From positions 1 through 64,000 of the forward strand of contig NZ_JAPSHJ010000005.1 in NCBI RefSeq assembly GCF_031179985.1: a stretch of 64,000 bases of DNA, written 5' to 3'. The notes under the pieces were generated by a model that was not told the origin of the DNA, searched no databases, and was given only the letters and a program-made list of their open reading frames with translations. This document shows, in pieces, positions 43,325 to 52,930 of the stretch. Source of the stretch: Arthrobacter sp. (GTDB lineage Bacteria; Actinomycetota; Actinomycetes; Actinomycetales; Micrococcaceae). The number at the start of each line of letters is the position of its first letter. Position 1 is the first letter of the stretch. Position numbers and translations under genes: made by a program.

Positions 43325-45349
43325 ATGAAAGTTCTATCGATGTTTGGCGCCCTCATGGCGGCGAGTCTGTTGGGGGGATTAGCGGCGGTTCCGGCGCAGG
43401 CTGCGCCACCCAACAACGTCGCGGGAACTCAAAAGACGGGACCGACCGACGACGACGGCCGGGCGCAGGCGCTCTGGAAACAGGCGCCTGACGGCTTCGC
43501 TGCGCTGCCAGGGAACGGGCTCAGCGGCACCACGGGAGGCCAGGCCGGCCGGGTGGTCAACGCCGGGACCTTCGAGGAGCTGAAGAGCTATGCGGCGGCA
43601 GCAGAACCCCTGGTGATTCTGATCCCTGGCTCCATCAAACTTGACTCCTATTTTAAGATCCCGGTGGCGTCCAACAAAAGCTTCATCGGTGTGGGCAACA
43701 GTCCAGAGCTGGTCAATGGCGGCTTCAAGCTCATCAATGTCTCCAACGTCATCTTCCGGAACTTCACCATCAGGGACTCCTACATTCCCGGCGACTGGGA
43801 CGGCAAGACGGGGGACCACGACGGGATCCAACTGGATACAAGCCACCACGTGTGGGTGGACCACATGGCCTTCGAGCGTCTGGGCGACGGCATGATCGAC
43901 ACCCGCAAGGATTCGGACTTCCTGACGTACTCCTGGAACGTGTTCGCGGACCATAACAAGGCGCTCGGGGTGGGCTGGACGAACAACGCAGTCACCCGGA
44001 TGACCCTTCACCACAACTGGATCCGCAACACCGTCCAGCGCAACGCAAGCCTGGACAACACCGCCGCTGCGCACGTCTACAACAACTACCTGGAGGACAT
44101 CGGCCAATACGGCATGATGGGCCGGAACGCCGCCAAAGTTGTGGTGGAAGGCAACTACTTCGACACGGTGGCCGATCCCATCGTCGCAAAAGACCCCGCA
44201 ACACAGGTGGTGAACCGCGACAACATCTTCAAGGGCACCTACGGCCGCAAGGACAACATCGGCACGGCGTTTGAGCCGGCGTCGTTCTACCAGTATCAGA
44301 AGGACGCGACGGCGGACGTCCCCAGGATCGTCTCGGAAGGTGCGGGTCCCCGGGAGTCTTCCGCGAAGGTGGCCGGGGCAAACATCACCGTGGCCCTCGA
44401 TGGTACGGGCGATTTCGGAAGCATCCAGGCCGCGATCGGAGCCATTCCGGACCACAGCACCCAGGCACGGACCATCACTGTGAAACCCGGCGTCTACCGG
44501 GAAGTGGTTAACGTCTGGCCTGACCGCAAGAACGTCACTATCACTGGAGCGACTGGCAACCCGGCCGACGTCGTTGTCAGCTACAACACTGCAGCCGGAC
44601 AGCTGAAGTTCTTCGGCGGAACCTGGGGTGCAAAGGGCAGCCCCACCATGACCGCTGCCGCAGACAACACGACGGTTAAAAACCTGACTGTCGAGAATAC
44701 GTACGACGAAGCCGCCAATGGGTCCAGTCAGGCGCTCGCCGTCCGCTCCGTCGGGGACATGGTCACGTTCGACAACACCCGCTTCCTCGGCAACCAGGAC
44801 ACCTATCTGGCTGACACCACCGGCCGCGATTCCACGGCACGCACTTATCTGAAGAACTGCTACATCGAGGGCGACGTCGACTTTATCTACGGCCGCGGTA
44901 CAGCCGTCCTGGACGGCTGTACTGTTCATTCCCTCGACCGGGGCAGCGCAACGAACAACGGCTACATCGTGGCTCCGAGCACCAAGAACGCAAACCCGTA
45001 CGGGCTGCTGATCATCAACAGCAGTCTGACCGGTGACGCAGCCCCCGGGACGGTCAGCCTCGGCCGGCCCTGGTTCGCGAGCAGCGATCCTGATGCACAC
45101 CCCCAGGCCGTCATTCGTGACTCGTGGCTTGGCGCACACATCGCTGAGCAGGGCTGGGCGGACATGAGCGGACACTCCTGGACAGAAGGGCGGTTCGGGG
45201 AACACAACAACAGCGGGCCGGGAGCCTGGCTCAATTCTTTCCACCCGCAGCTCGATGCTGCCGGAGCGCAGGAGTTCACCATTGCCAATTACCTGGGTGA
45301 CTGGACGCCGTATGCAGGAGCACAAGCACTGACAGAGGCGGGCAACTGA
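43325..45349 (+). CDS. Secreted pectate lyase (PL1) - pectin methylesterase (CE8) fusion
   Basis: The 674-residue protein has a Sec signal ending at AQA (residue 26), then two parallel beta-helix enzymes. Residues about 45-340 are a PL1 lyase: DGIQLDTSHHVWVDH (calcium Asp and vWiDH motif, about 163-179) and HHNWIRNTVQRNAS with the catalytic-region Arg near 238. Residues about 350-665 are a CE8 esterase with all marker residues: GVYREVV, SQALAV, GNQDTYLA (about 489), GDVDFIYGRG (catalytic Asp, about 517) and LGRPW (about 578). One chain can therefore remove methyl groups and cut the polygalacturonate outside the cell. It follows the importer genes by 73 bp. Confidence 0.93.
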   Translation: MKVLSMFGALMAASLLGGLAAVPAQAAPPNNVAGTQKTGPTDDDGRAQALWKQAPDGFAALPGNGLSGTTGGQAGRVVNAGTFEELKSYAAAAEPLVILIPGSIKLDSYFKIPVASNKSFIGVGNSPELVNGGFKLINVSNVIFRNFTIRDSYIPGDWDGKTGDHDGIQLDTSHHVWVDHMAFERLGDGMIDTRKDSDFLTYSWNVFADHNKALGVGWTNNAVTRMTLHHNWIRNTVQRNASLDNTAAAHVYNNYLEDIGQYGMMGRNAAKVVVEGNYFDTVADPIVAKDPATQVVNRDNIFKGTYGRKDNIGTAFEPASFYQYQKDATADVPRIVSEGAGPRESSAKVAGANITVALDGTGDFGSIQAAIGAIPDHSTQARTITVKPGVYREVVNVWPDRKNVTITGATGNPADVVVSYNTAAGQLKFFGGTWGAKGSPTMTAAADNTTVKNLTVENTYDEAANGSSQALAVRSVGDMVTFDNTRFLGNQDTYLADTTGRDSTARTYLKNCYIEGDVDFIYGRGTAVLDGCTVHSLDRGSATNNGYIVAPSTKNANPYGLLIINSSLTGDAAPGTVSLGRPWFASSDPDAHPQAVIRDSWLGAHIAEQGWADMSGHSWTEGRFGEHNNSGPGAWLNSFHPQLDAAGAQEFTIANYLGDWTPYAGAQALTEAGN

Positions 45350-45350
45350 A

Positions 45351-46856
45351 ATGACCGTGAAAAGCACAATTTCTCAGGCAATCACCGTCACGCCGTCCCG
45401 CAGATCCGTGCTGACAACGGGCCTGCTCGGGGGAGGGGCGGTAGCCGCCAGCTCCCTGGGAACGGGAGTTTCGGCCGCGGTGGCCACCGATAGCTTGCAA
45501 TACAGCTCCGAGTCCAGCCTCCGAGGAAACGGATTCGACGAGGCCGGGTTGCCCAACAGCAGCGCCTTGGGCGGAACGGTCTGGTCCCACCACCCCGCGG
45601 GGTTCGCGTCGCTGCCCGGACTTGGGCTGGACGGAACAACCGGGGGCGCCGGAGGAAACATTGTCCACGCCCGCACCGCTGCTGAGCTGCGGAGCTTCGC
45701 TAATGCCAGCGAGGCGCTCGTGGTCATCCTGCACGGCAGCATCGTCTTCGATGCCTATGAAAAGCTGCGGGTCCAGTCGAACAAGTCCTTCCTGGGCGCT
45801 GGTTCTGGCGCTGAAGTGGTGAATGCCGGCTTCAAGCTGATCAACATAGCCAACGTGATCTTCCGGAACTTCACAGTGCGCGATTCGTACATTCCCGGGG
45901 ATTTCGAGGGCAAGCGGCCGGATAACGACCGCGACGGGATCCAGGTGGACACCTCGCACCATATCTGGGTGGACCACATGTATTTCACCCGCATGGGGGA
46001 CGGCCTGGTGGATACCCGCAAGGATTGCGACTACGTGACCTATTCGTGGAACGTCTTTGCGGACCACAACAAGGCCATTGGCGAAGGCTGGACGGACAAC
46101 GTCGTTACGCAGCTGACCTTCCACCACAACTGGATCAGGAACACGCATCAGCGCAATGCCAGTCTGGACAACGTGCTGGCCGGCCATGTGTACAACAACT
46201 ATCTGCAGGACATTTCAAGCTACGGAATGCTGGGCCGCAACGCTGCCAGGCTCGTCGTCGAAGCAAACTATTTCCAGGACGTCAGGAATCCGCTGAACAT
46301 CCAGGACCCGGAAGGTGAACTGGCTGCCTCGGGAAACATTTTCGAGGACTGCGTCGGTGTAAACAGTGCTCCCCGCGGCGCTGCCTTTGATCCGTCCTCC
46401 CACTACCAGTACCGCTTGGATTCTGCAGAGGCCGTCCCCGCCCTCGTTGGCAGATTCGCGGGCCCTCTTGGCGGAACCGAGTCGGCGCCTGCTGATGTTG
46501 TCACTGTGGCGTTGGACGGATCAGGGGATTTCGGGAGCATCAGGGCAGCTGTTGGGTCCGTCCCTTCCGGTTATTCTCTGCCGGTGATCATCCGTCTTGG
46601 CCCCGGGTTGTACGACGAGCCTGTGGTCATCTGGCAGGACCGAAGCGGCATCACGCTCGAGGGGAGCACGGGCAACGCAGCCGACGTCGTGCTTACCTTC
46701 AAAGAGGGGGTCACACTCCTCGTCGCCGGAGATGGGACTGCAGTGCGGCATCTGAGCGTGACATCGGGAAAAATCCAAACCGGTTTTGTGGTCCTGACCA
46801 CCGGTGAGGATGTCTCCTACGAGAACGTGACGGTCCTGAACGGGCGTCACGGCTAG
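45351..46856 (+). CDS. Tat-exported PL1 pectate lyase with truncated CE8 domain
   Basis: The 501-residue paralogue of the preceding gene starts one base after its stop. It carries a twin-arginine signal (SRRSVLTTGLLGGGAVAAS, RR at 17-18). The PL1 domain is complete (DGIQVDTSHHIWVDH, HHNWIRNTHQRNAS). From about residue 382 a CE8-like region begins (VTVALDGSGDFGSIRAAV, GPGLYDEPVVI), but it ends at TAG after about 120 residues. The QDT, DFIYG and LGRPW blocks are absent, so no esterase activity is expected. No remainder of CE8 is recognisable in the 80 bp that follow. Confidence 0.9.
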   Translation: MTVKSTISQAITVTPSRRSVLTTGLLGGGAVAASSLGTGVSAAVATDSLQYSSESSLRGNGFDEAGLPNSSALGGTVWSHHPAGFASLPGLGLDGTTGGAGGNIVHARTAAELRSFANASEALVVILHGSIVFDAYEKLRVQSNKSFLGAGSGAEVVNAGFKLINIANVIFRNFTVRDSYIPGDFEGKRPDNDRDGIQVDTSHHIWVDHMYFTRMGDGLVDTRKDCDYVTYSWNVFADHNKAIGEGWTDNVVTQLTFHHNWIRNTHQRNASLDNVLAGHVYNNYLQDISSYGMLGRNAARLVVEANYFQDVRNPLNIQDPEGELAASGNIFEDCVGVNSAPRGAAFDPSSHYQYRLDSAEAVPALVGRFAGPLGGTESAPADVVTVALDGSGDFGSIRAAVGSVPSGYSLPVIIRLGPGLYDEPVVIWQDRSGITLEGSTGNAADVVLTFKEGVTLLVAGDGTAVRHLSVTSGKIQTGFVVLTTGEDVSYENVTVLNGRHG

Positions 46857-46936
46857 CTGGTCCGTCCGCTGCCGCGGGGTCCTTCCGGGCCGGCTTGATG
46901 GTTCCCTCCGTTGAGCTGGCCCGTTAGCATGAGCCC

Positions 46937-47116
46937 ATGGACTCAACCCTGGTTCGACCCCGGAACGGCAAGATCATCGCAGGTGTCTGTGCGGCAATCT
47001 CTGCGCGCTTCGGCATCCCCAAATTCATCGTCCGCCTGGCCTTTGTGATCTTCGGCCTGGTGGGCGTGGGAGAGCTGGTTTACATTGCCCTGTGGATCCT
47101 GATCCCCAAGGCCTGA
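46937..47116 (+). CDS. Small PspC-domain membrane protein
   Basis: The 59-residue protein is a bare PspC domain: LVRPRNGKIIAGVCAAISARFGIP, then a single hydrophobic helix ending LWILIPKA. PspC domains act in envelope-stress sensing. TAGCAT at 46925-46930 is six bases before the ATG and no Shine-Dalgarno is present, so a leaderless mRNA is likely. The 199-bp gap to ftsH contains a GGCTCG-CGCAC-CGAGCC hairpin (47141-47157). Confidence 0.85.
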   Translation: MDSTLVRPRNGKIIAGVCAAISARFGIPKFIVRLAFVIFGLVGVGELVYIALWILIPKA

Positions 47117-47315
47117 CCGTCTGAAAGCGGTAACGATGAAGGCTCGCGCACCGAGCCGTTGTGTGCTGTAGCAGCTACGCCCATAGGGAACTTTTGGGCT
47201 TCACCGTGCGTGAATTACTCCGTACGGTGTATAGCTAGTAGCTGACGCAGTACCTCACGCGCGCGCAATTGCGCCGTGCAGCACTACCAGGAGGGACGGG
47301 GCGAGCCCCGAACAA

Positions 47316-49382
47316 ATGAAAGCTAAGAGTTTCTTCAAGGGTCCGGGAATTTGGATCATTGTTGTTGTTGCAATGCTCCTGCTGGCCTTTGCCACCCTCG
47401 CCCCCGGCGGTGCCTCACGAATAGACACGGACAAGGGCCTTGAGCTGCTTTCGCAGAGCGGCCAGGTGGAACAGGCAAAGATTTTCGACGCCGAGAACCG
47501 CGTGGACCTGACCCTCAAGGACAACCTGACCATCGACGGTCAGGACAAGGGCAAGAGCGTCCAGTTCTTCTTCGTCAATGCCAGGGCGGACGACGTCGTC
47601 AAGGCAATCACCGACGCCAAGCCGGCCAACGGCTACACGGACCAGCCGATCGAGAGCAACTGGTTCTCAGGCCTGTTCTCCCTCCTCGTCCCGGTTATCC
47701 TCCTTGGTCTCCTCTTCTGGTTCCTGCTGTCCCGTATGCAGGGCGGCGGCTCCAAGATCATGCAATTCGGCAAGTCCAAGGCCAAGATGGTCAGCAAGGA
47801 CATGCCGCAGGTGACCTTCATCGATGTCGCCGGCGCCGACGAAGCTGTTGAGGAGCTCCAGGAAATCAAGGAGTTCCTCCAGGAGCCCGCCAAGTTCCAG
47901 GCTGTGGGCGCCAAAATCCCCAAGGGCGTCCTCCTGTACGGCCCTCCCGGCACCGGTAAGACCCTGCTGGCACGTGCCGTGGCAGGCGAAGCAGGCGTTC
48001 CGTTCTTCTCCATCTCCGGCTCGGACTTCGTTGAAATGTTCGTGGGTGTCGGTGCGTCCCGAGTCCGCGACCTCTTCGAGCAGGCCAAGGCCAACTCTCC
48101 GGCCATCATCTTCGTTGACGAGATCGACGCCGTCGGCCGTCACCGCGGTGCCGGCATCGGCGGCGGCAACGACGAGCGCGAGCAGACCCTTAACCAGTTG
48201 CTGGTTGAAATGGACGGCTTCGACGTTAAGACCAACGTCATCCTGATCGCGGCCACCAACCGTCCGGACGTTTTGGATCCTGCGCTCCTGCGCCCGGGCC
48301 GCTTCGACCGGCAGATTTCCGTCGAGGCTCCGGACCTCGTGGGGCGCGACCAGATCCTCCAGGTTCACGCCAAGGGCAAGCCGATGGCGCCGGGCGTGGA
48401 CCTCAAGGCTGTGGCCAAGAAGACTCCGGGCTATACCGGTGCTGATCTCGCCAACGTCCTGAACGAGGCCGCCCTGCTGACAGCACGGTCCAACGCCAAC
48501 CTGATCGATGACCGCGCCCTGGATGAAGCGATTGACCGCGTCATGGCGGGTCCGCAGAAGCGCAGCCGCGTCATGAAGGAGCACGAGCGCAAGATCACCG
48601 CGTACCACGAAGGCGGACACGCCCTCGTGGCGGCGGCCCTGCGGAACTCGGCGCCGGTTACCAAGATCACCATCCTGCCTCGTGGGCGCGCCCTCGGCTA
48701 CACCATGGTGGTCCCGGACAACGACAAGTACTCAGTGACCCGCAACGAGCTGCTGGACCAGATGGCCTACGCCATGGGTGGCCGCGTTGCCGAGGAGATT
48801 GTGTTCCACGATCCCTCCACCGGGGCTTCCAACGATATCGAGAAGGCCACCTCCACGGCCCGCAAGATGGTGACGGAGTTCGGCATGAGCGAACGCGTTG
48901 GTGCAGTGCGCCTGGGCCAGGGTGGCGGCGAGCCGTTCCTGGGCCGCGATGCCGGTCATGAGCGCAACTACTCAGACCAGATCGCGTACATCGTGGATGA
49001 GGAAGTCCGGCGGCTGATCGACCAGGCGCATGACGAGGCTTACGCCATCCTCACGGAAAACCGGGACGTGCTGGACTACCTGGCCCTTGAACTCCTTGAA
49101 CGGGAAACCCTGAACCAGGCAGAAATCGCCGACATTTTCCGTGACATCCGCAAACGCGATTTCCGCGAGGTATGGCTGTCCAAGGAGTCGCGTCCGGTAC
49201 AGATGGCAGGCCCTGTTGAGTCGCGCCAGGAGAAGGCTGCGCGCGAAGCCCAGGAGGAGGCCAAGGAGGCCCGCCTCGATGAGCCACTGGACGCCCAGCC
49301 CCCGCACCCGCAGGGTGTGGCAGGCCAGGAGGTCTTCAAGGGCGGTACCGACGTCGGGCATGATATGCCCGGCCACGGCTAA
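47316..49382 (+). CDS. ftsH: ATP-dependent zinc metalloprotease FtsH
   Basis: The 688-residue membrane protease has two N-terminal helices (about 10-30 and 117-138) with an extracytoplasmic domain between them. The AAA domain has Walker A GPPGTGKT (about residue 208), Walker [12 protein letters not shown] and the SRH region. The protease domain has the zinc motif HEGGH near residue 430. It degrades damaged or unassembled membrane proteins and some regulators. The C-terminal 50 residues are rich in Glu, Ala and Pro and vary among relatives. The folate genes follow on the same strand. Confidence 0.97.
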   Translation: MKAKSFFKGPGIWIIVVVAMLLLAFATLAPGGASRIDTDKGLELLSQSGQVEQAKIFDAENRVDLTLKDNLTIDGQDKGKSVQFFFVNARADDVVKAITDAKPANGYTDQPIESNWFSGLFSLLVPVILLGLLFWFLLSRMQGGGSKIMQFGKSKAKMVSKDMPQVTFIDVAGADEAVEELQEIKEFLQEPAKFQAVGAKIPKGVLLYGPPGTGKTLLARAVAGEAGVPFFSISGSDFVEMFVGVGASRVRDLFEQAKANSPAIIFVDEIDAVGRHRGAGIGGGNDEREQTLNQLLVEMDGFDVKTNVILIAATNRPDVLDPALLRPGRFDRQISVEAPDLVGRDQILQVHAKGKPMAPGVDLKAVAKKTPGYTGADLANVLNEAALLTARSNANLIDDRALDEAIDRVMAGPQKRSRVMKEHERKITAYHEGGHALVAAALRNSAPVTKITILPRGRALGYTMVVPDNDKYSVTRNELLDQMAYAMGGRVAEEIVFHDPSTGASNDIEKATSTARKMVTEFGMSERVGAVRLGQGGGEPFLGRDAGHERNYSDQIAYIVDEEVRRLIDQAHDEAYAILTENRDVLDYLALELLERETLNQAEIADIFRDIRKRDFREVWLSKESRPVQMAGPVESRQEKAAREAQEEAKEARLDEPLDAQPPHPQGVAGQEVFKGGTDVGHDMPGHG

Positions 49383-49391
49383 ACTCGTCTT

Positions 49392-50036
49392 GTGAATCAC
49401 TACGACCATGACGACCTCACCGAGGTCGGTTACCTTTCTGCTGCCGAGAATCCTGCGGGACGCCGGGGCATCAAAGTGGACCGGCCACGGATCGAAGCCG
49501 CTGTCCGGGAGATGCTGCTCGCGATAGGCGAGGACCCGGACCGCGGCGGGCTTCAGGACACCCCCAAGCGGGTCGCCAAGGCCTACTCGGAGATGTTTGC
49601 AGGCCTGCATCACGACCCTGCAGAGATCCTGTCTACCACCTTCGACCTCGACCATGAGGAGCTGGTGCTGGTCAAGGACATCCCGTTCTATTCCACCTGT
49701 GAGCACCATCTGGTGCCGTTCCACGGGGTGGCCCACGTTGGTTACATCCCCTCCCACGACGGTAAAGTGACAGGCTTGAGTAAGCTGGCCAGGCTCGTGG
49801 ACATGTTCGCTAAGCGTCCGCAGGTTCAGGAACGCCTCACCACCCAGATTGTTGAGGCCCTGGTCACCCACCTCAAACCCCGGGGAGCGATCGTCGTCAT
49901 CGAATGTGAACACCTGTGCATGTCCATGCGCGGCATCCGCAAGCCAGGTGCCAAAACCGTCACCAGTGCGGTACGTGGGCAACTGCATGACCCGGCAACC
50001 CGCGCCGAAGCCATGAGCCTCATCATCGGAAGGTAA
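49392..50036 (+). CDS. folE: GTP cyclohydrolase I
   Basis: The 214-residue enzyme makes 7,8-dihydroneopterin triphosphate from GTP, the first step of folate synthesis. The zinc/active-site block [18 protein letters not shown] is at about residue 100, followed by [20 protein letters not shown] and the second Cys in [12 protein letters not shown]. The start is GTG 49392. TAAACT, overlapping the ftsH stop, lies six bases upstream and could give a leaderless folate mRNA. Confidence 0.97.
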   Translation: MNHYDHDDLTEVGYLSAAENPAGRRGIKVDRPRIEAAVREMLLAIGEDPDRGGLQDTPKRVAKAYSEMFAGLHHDPAEILSTTFDLDHEELVLVKDIPFYSTCEHHLVPFHGVAHVGYIPSHDGKVTGLSKLARLVDMFAKRPQVQERLTTQIVEALVTHLKPRGAIVVIECEHLCMSMRGIRKPGAKTVTSAVRGQLHDPATRAEAMSLIIGR

Positions 50037-50045
50037 CAACAGACT

Positions 50046-50966
50046 ATGGACTCCCTAGCTGCAGCACCTGGAACCGGACCCGCAACATCTCCGCTGCCTA
50101 TACTTCGCAAACCGCGGCGGGCCGCAACACTGGATAGCCTGCCCGCTGACCGGACCCTTGTGATGGGAATCCTCAACGTCACTCCTGACTCCTTCAGCGA
50201 CGGCGGGAAGAACCCCACTCCGGACACCGCTATTGCGGCCGGACTGAGGATGTTCTACGCCGGAGCGGACATCATCGACGTCGGGGGCGAGTCCACCAGG
50301 CCTGGAGCCGAGGACGTCAGCCCTGAGGAAGAACAACGCCGCGTCCTGCCCGTGATCGCCGCCCTGGTCAAGGCCGGCGCCCTCGTGAGCATCGACACCG
50401 TCCACACCGCGACCGCCGCTGCTGCCCTGGACGCAGGCGCAGCCATCATCAACGACGTCTCCGGGCTCAGCATCGAACCGGGCATGGCCGAACTTGTGGC
50501 TACGAGCAAGGTCCCCTATGTGCTGACCCACCGCCGCGGCGACGCGCGCACCATGAGCTCCCTCACGGAGTACGCGAATGTGGCCGAGGACGTTGTGGCC
50601 GAACTGATCGGTGTCCGCGACAAGCTGTACGCGGCAGGCGTTGCACCGGAGCAGATCATTCTGGATCCGGGAATCGGGTTCTCGAAGAACGATGAACAGA
50701 ACTGGGAACTGCTGCGGAACCTGGACAAACTGGAGGCCCTGGGCCATAGGGTCCTGGTGGGGGCATCGCGCAAACGGTTCCTCGGTACCCTCCTCACAGT
50801 TGCCGGCAAGTCCGCTGCTCCCGACGAGCGTGACGCCGCCACGGCCGCCATTACCGCTGTCTGCGCAGCCCGGGGCGCGTGGGCCGTCCGCGTGCACGAC
50901 GTCGGCCCCAGCCTCGACGCCGTCAAGGTTGCTGCCCGCCTGGCTCCGGCACCCGTCAGCAACTGA
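50046..50966 (+). CDS. folP: Dihydropteroate synthase
   Basis: The 306-residue TIM-barrel enzyme joins p-aminobenzoate to dihydropterin pyrophosphate and is the sulfonamide target. The loop motifs MGILNVTPDSFSDGG and DVGGESTRPGAEDV are intact, as are INDVSG and ILDPGIGFSK. It begins nine bases after folE. Confidence 0.97.
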   Translation: MDSLAAAPGTGPATSPLPILRKPRRAATLDSLPADRTLVMGILNVTPDSFSDGGKNPTPDTAIAAGLRMFYAGADIIDVGGESTRPGAEDVSPEEEQRRVLPVIAALVKAGALVSIDTVHTATAAAALDAGAAIINDVSGLSIEPGMAELVATSKVPYVLTHRRGDARTMSSLTEYANVAEDVVAELIGVRDKLYAAGVAPEQIILDPGIGFSKNDEQNWELLRNLDKLEALGHRVLVGASRKRFLGTLLTVAGKSAAPDERDAATAAITAVCAARGAWAVRVHDVGPSLDAVKVAARLAPAPVSN

Positions 50967-50995
50967 CGCACCACCAACCGACAAGGGAAGGCTGG

Positions 50996-51355
50996 ATGGA
51001 CAAGATCACGTTGAGCGGCGTTACCGCTATGGGGAATCACGGAGTGTTCGACTTCGAGCGCCGTGACGGCCAGCCGTTCATTGTTGATGCCGTGCTGCAC
51101 CTGGACTTCGCAAAAGCAGCCGTTTCAGACGACGTCTCCGACACCGCGCACTACGGCGAGGTCGCGGACAGGATCAGGAAGTGGATCACAGGCGAACCTG
51201 TAAACCTCATCGAGGCCCTTGCCGTGCGTATCGCTGAAGATCTGCTGCAGGAGTTTCCCCTGTCCGCCGTCGACATCACTGTTCACAAACCGCAGGCGCC
51301 CATCGACGTCGAGTTCGGCGACGTCTCCGTAAGCGTCCACCGGGAGCGGCAATGA
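50996..51355 (+). CDS. folB: Dihydroneopterin aldolase
   Basis: The 119-residue enzyme cleaves dihydroneopterin to hydroxymethyl-dihydropterin and glycolaldehyde. Typical blocks are ITLSGVTAMGNHGVFDFERRDGQPF, DTAHYGEVADRI and NLIEALAVRIAEDLL. The ATG at 50996 has AAGGGAAGG upstream. Its stop overlaps the folK start (ATGA). Confidence 0.95.
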   Translation: MDKITLSGVTAMGNHGVFDFERRDGQPFIVDAVLHLDFAKAAVSDDVSDTAHYGEVADRIRKWITGEPVNLIEALAVRIAEDLLQEFPLSAVDITVHKPQAPIDVEFGDVSVSVHRERQ

Positions 51356-51903
51356 TGATTTCGCGGGCTACGCTGCCGTACGCGCACGCTGTCCTGGCGC
51401 TCGGCAGCAATCTGGGGGAGCGGAACGACACCCTGTCCAGCGCCGTCGCGGATCTCGTGGACCGGCCGGAAGTGCGGCTGCTCGCGGTCTCACCCGTTAT
51501 GCAGACGAAGCCCGTCGGCGGGCCGCAGGACCAGCCGGACTTCCTGAACATGGTGATCTCGGTAGAGACCACGTTGACTCCTATGGAGTTGCTACGGCAC
51601 TGCCAGGCGGTGGAAAACAAGCACCTCCGTGTCCGCGATGTGAGGTGGGGGCCGCGCACCCTGGACGTTGACATCATTGTTTACGGCGATGTGGTGAGCT
51701 CCGATCCCGAACTGACGCTTCCGCATCCCCGGGCGGCAGAGCGCGCATTCGTGCTCTATCCGTGGTCGCTCATCGAGCCCGCAGCGGAGCTCGACGGGCA
51801 ACGGGTCGGCGTTCTTGCGGCCAAGGCCGAGGATCTTTCCGGGCTCCGCCCCTTCGATGGCTTCGGTGACTTCAATGGTCTCCCTACCGCCGGGGCGGTG
51901 TAG
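51352..51903 (+). CDS. folK: Hydroxymethyl-dihydropterin pyrophosphokinase
   Basis: The 183-residue kinase transfers pyrophosphate from ATP to hydroxymethyl-dihydropterin. VLALGSNLGERNDTL and RWGPRTLDVDIIVYGD with the metal-binding aspartates are diagnostic. Two ATGs in a row open the gene; the first overlaps the folB stop. Confidence 0.96.
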   Translation: MMISRATLPYAHAVLALGSNLGERNDTLSSAVADLVDRPEVRLLAVSPVMQTKPVGGPQDQPDFLNMVISVETTLTPMELLRHCQAVENKHLRVRDVRWGPRTLDVDIIVYGDVVSSDPELTLPHPRAAERAFVLYPWSLIEPAAELDGQRVGVLAAKAEDLSGLRPFDGFGDFNGLPTAGAV

Positions 51904-51906
51904 GAC

Positions 51907-52437
51907 GTGAAACCCATCAATCCCCTGCTGCTCCTCGGCATTGGCCTGATCCTCGCAGTCGCGGGCTGGCTCGCCACCCTGCTGGCCAATCGCTTCAGCT
52001 TCGCTACTCCGGTCCTGCCTCTCACCGCCCTGGTCACCATGGGCGTGATCGTGGCGCTCACCCTGGTGCTGGGAATTCGTGTACTTCGCTGGCGCAACAG
52101 CACCAAGAAGAAAATCATCCTTGACCCCATCCTGGCTGCCCGCACCCTGGTGCTCGCCCAGGCCAGTGCTTATGCCGGAACGGTGCTGCTTGGCTGGCAT
52201 GCAGGCATCATCCTGGACCAGCTGCGGGTGTGGAGCCTGCGGAGCGATCAAGGCGTCACCTGGCTCGCGATTGCCATGGCAGGAGGGGGCCTCGTCATGA
52301 TCATCGTGGGGCTCCTCGTGGAGCGGTTCTGCCGTATTCCACCTGAAGACGGCGACGGCGATGGCACAACCAAGCTCCCGGGACGCGCCCGCGGAGAGGC
52401 AAAGGGGGAGGGCGGCTATGCCTACCAAGGCGATTGA
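51907..52437 (+). CDS. DUF3180 membrane protein
   Basis: The 176-residue protein has four hydrophobic helices (LLLLGIGLILAVAGWLATLL, then TALVTMGVIVALTLVLGI, and two more) and a charged C-terminal tail. This family sits after folK in most actinobacteria and has no known function. The start is GTG 51907, three bases after folK. Its end overlaps the next gene by 20 bases. Confidence 0.9.
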   Translation: MKPINPLLLLGIGLILAVAGWLATLLANRFSFATPVLPLTALVTMGVIVALTLVLGIRVLRWRNSTKKKIILDPILAARTLVLAQASAYAGTVLLGWHAGIILDQLRVWSLRSDQGVTWLAIAMAGGGLVMIIVGLLVERFCRIPPEDGDGDGTTKLPGRARGEAKGEGGYAYQGD

Positions 52438-52930
52438 TCCTCCCGGGATCACGTGGCTGCGTGTTTCACCGAAGTACGTGACCGTCCGACTCGTGGAATG
52501 GGCGATCGGCAACCTTATTGCCGTCGTCGTCCTGTCCCTGCCCCTGATCTTTGTACTTCTGGGCTGGTGGACGTGGCCTCCGCTGTGGCTTGCCGTGACA
52601 GCACCCTCTCTTATGCTGATTCTCGCGGTTTGGCGGCTGGTACTGATTCCCCGGCAGGTGCGTGCCATCGGTTACGCCGAGCGCGACGACGACCTCCTGA
52701 TCCGCGGCGGCATCTTCTTTCAACGCGTCATGGTGGTTCCCTACGGGCGCATGCAGTACGTGGACATCGGCGTTGGCCCGCTGGAGCGTTGGCTGGGTCT
52801 GTGCACTTTGAAGCTGCACACGGCCTCCGCCGGAACCAATGCCCAGATTCCCGGCCTTCCTGAGAGCGAAGGCGCCCGCTTGCGGGAGCAGCTTTCCGCC
52901 CGCGGTGAAGCCAGGCTGGCAGGACTGTGA
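52418..52930 (+). CDS. PH-domain (bPH2) membrane protein, short
   Basis: The 170-residue protein has two membrane helices in its first half and one bacterial PH domain: IGYAERDDDLLIRGGIFFQRVMVVPYGRMQYVDIG. A preceding GGGGGAGG makes ATG 52418 the clear start. It is the YdbS-type partner of the larger protein encoded next, as in Bacillus ydbS-ydbT. Confidence 0.9.
   Translation: MPTKAIDPPGITWLRVSPKYVTVRLVEWAIGNLIAVVVLSLPLIFVLLGWWTWPPLWLAVTAPSLMLILAVWRLVLIPRQVRAIGYAERDDDLLIRGGIFFQRVMVVPYGRMQYVDIGVGPLERWLGLCTLKLHTASAGTNAQIPGLPESEGARLREQLSARGEARLAGL

Noticed and set aside
43379..45367. A 662-codon open frame antisense to the pectate lyase-methylesterase gene.
   Set aside because: It lies wholly over a gene with clear catalytic motifs, its translation is low-complexity Val/Asp/Arg-rich, and such long antisense frames are expected in high-GC DNA.
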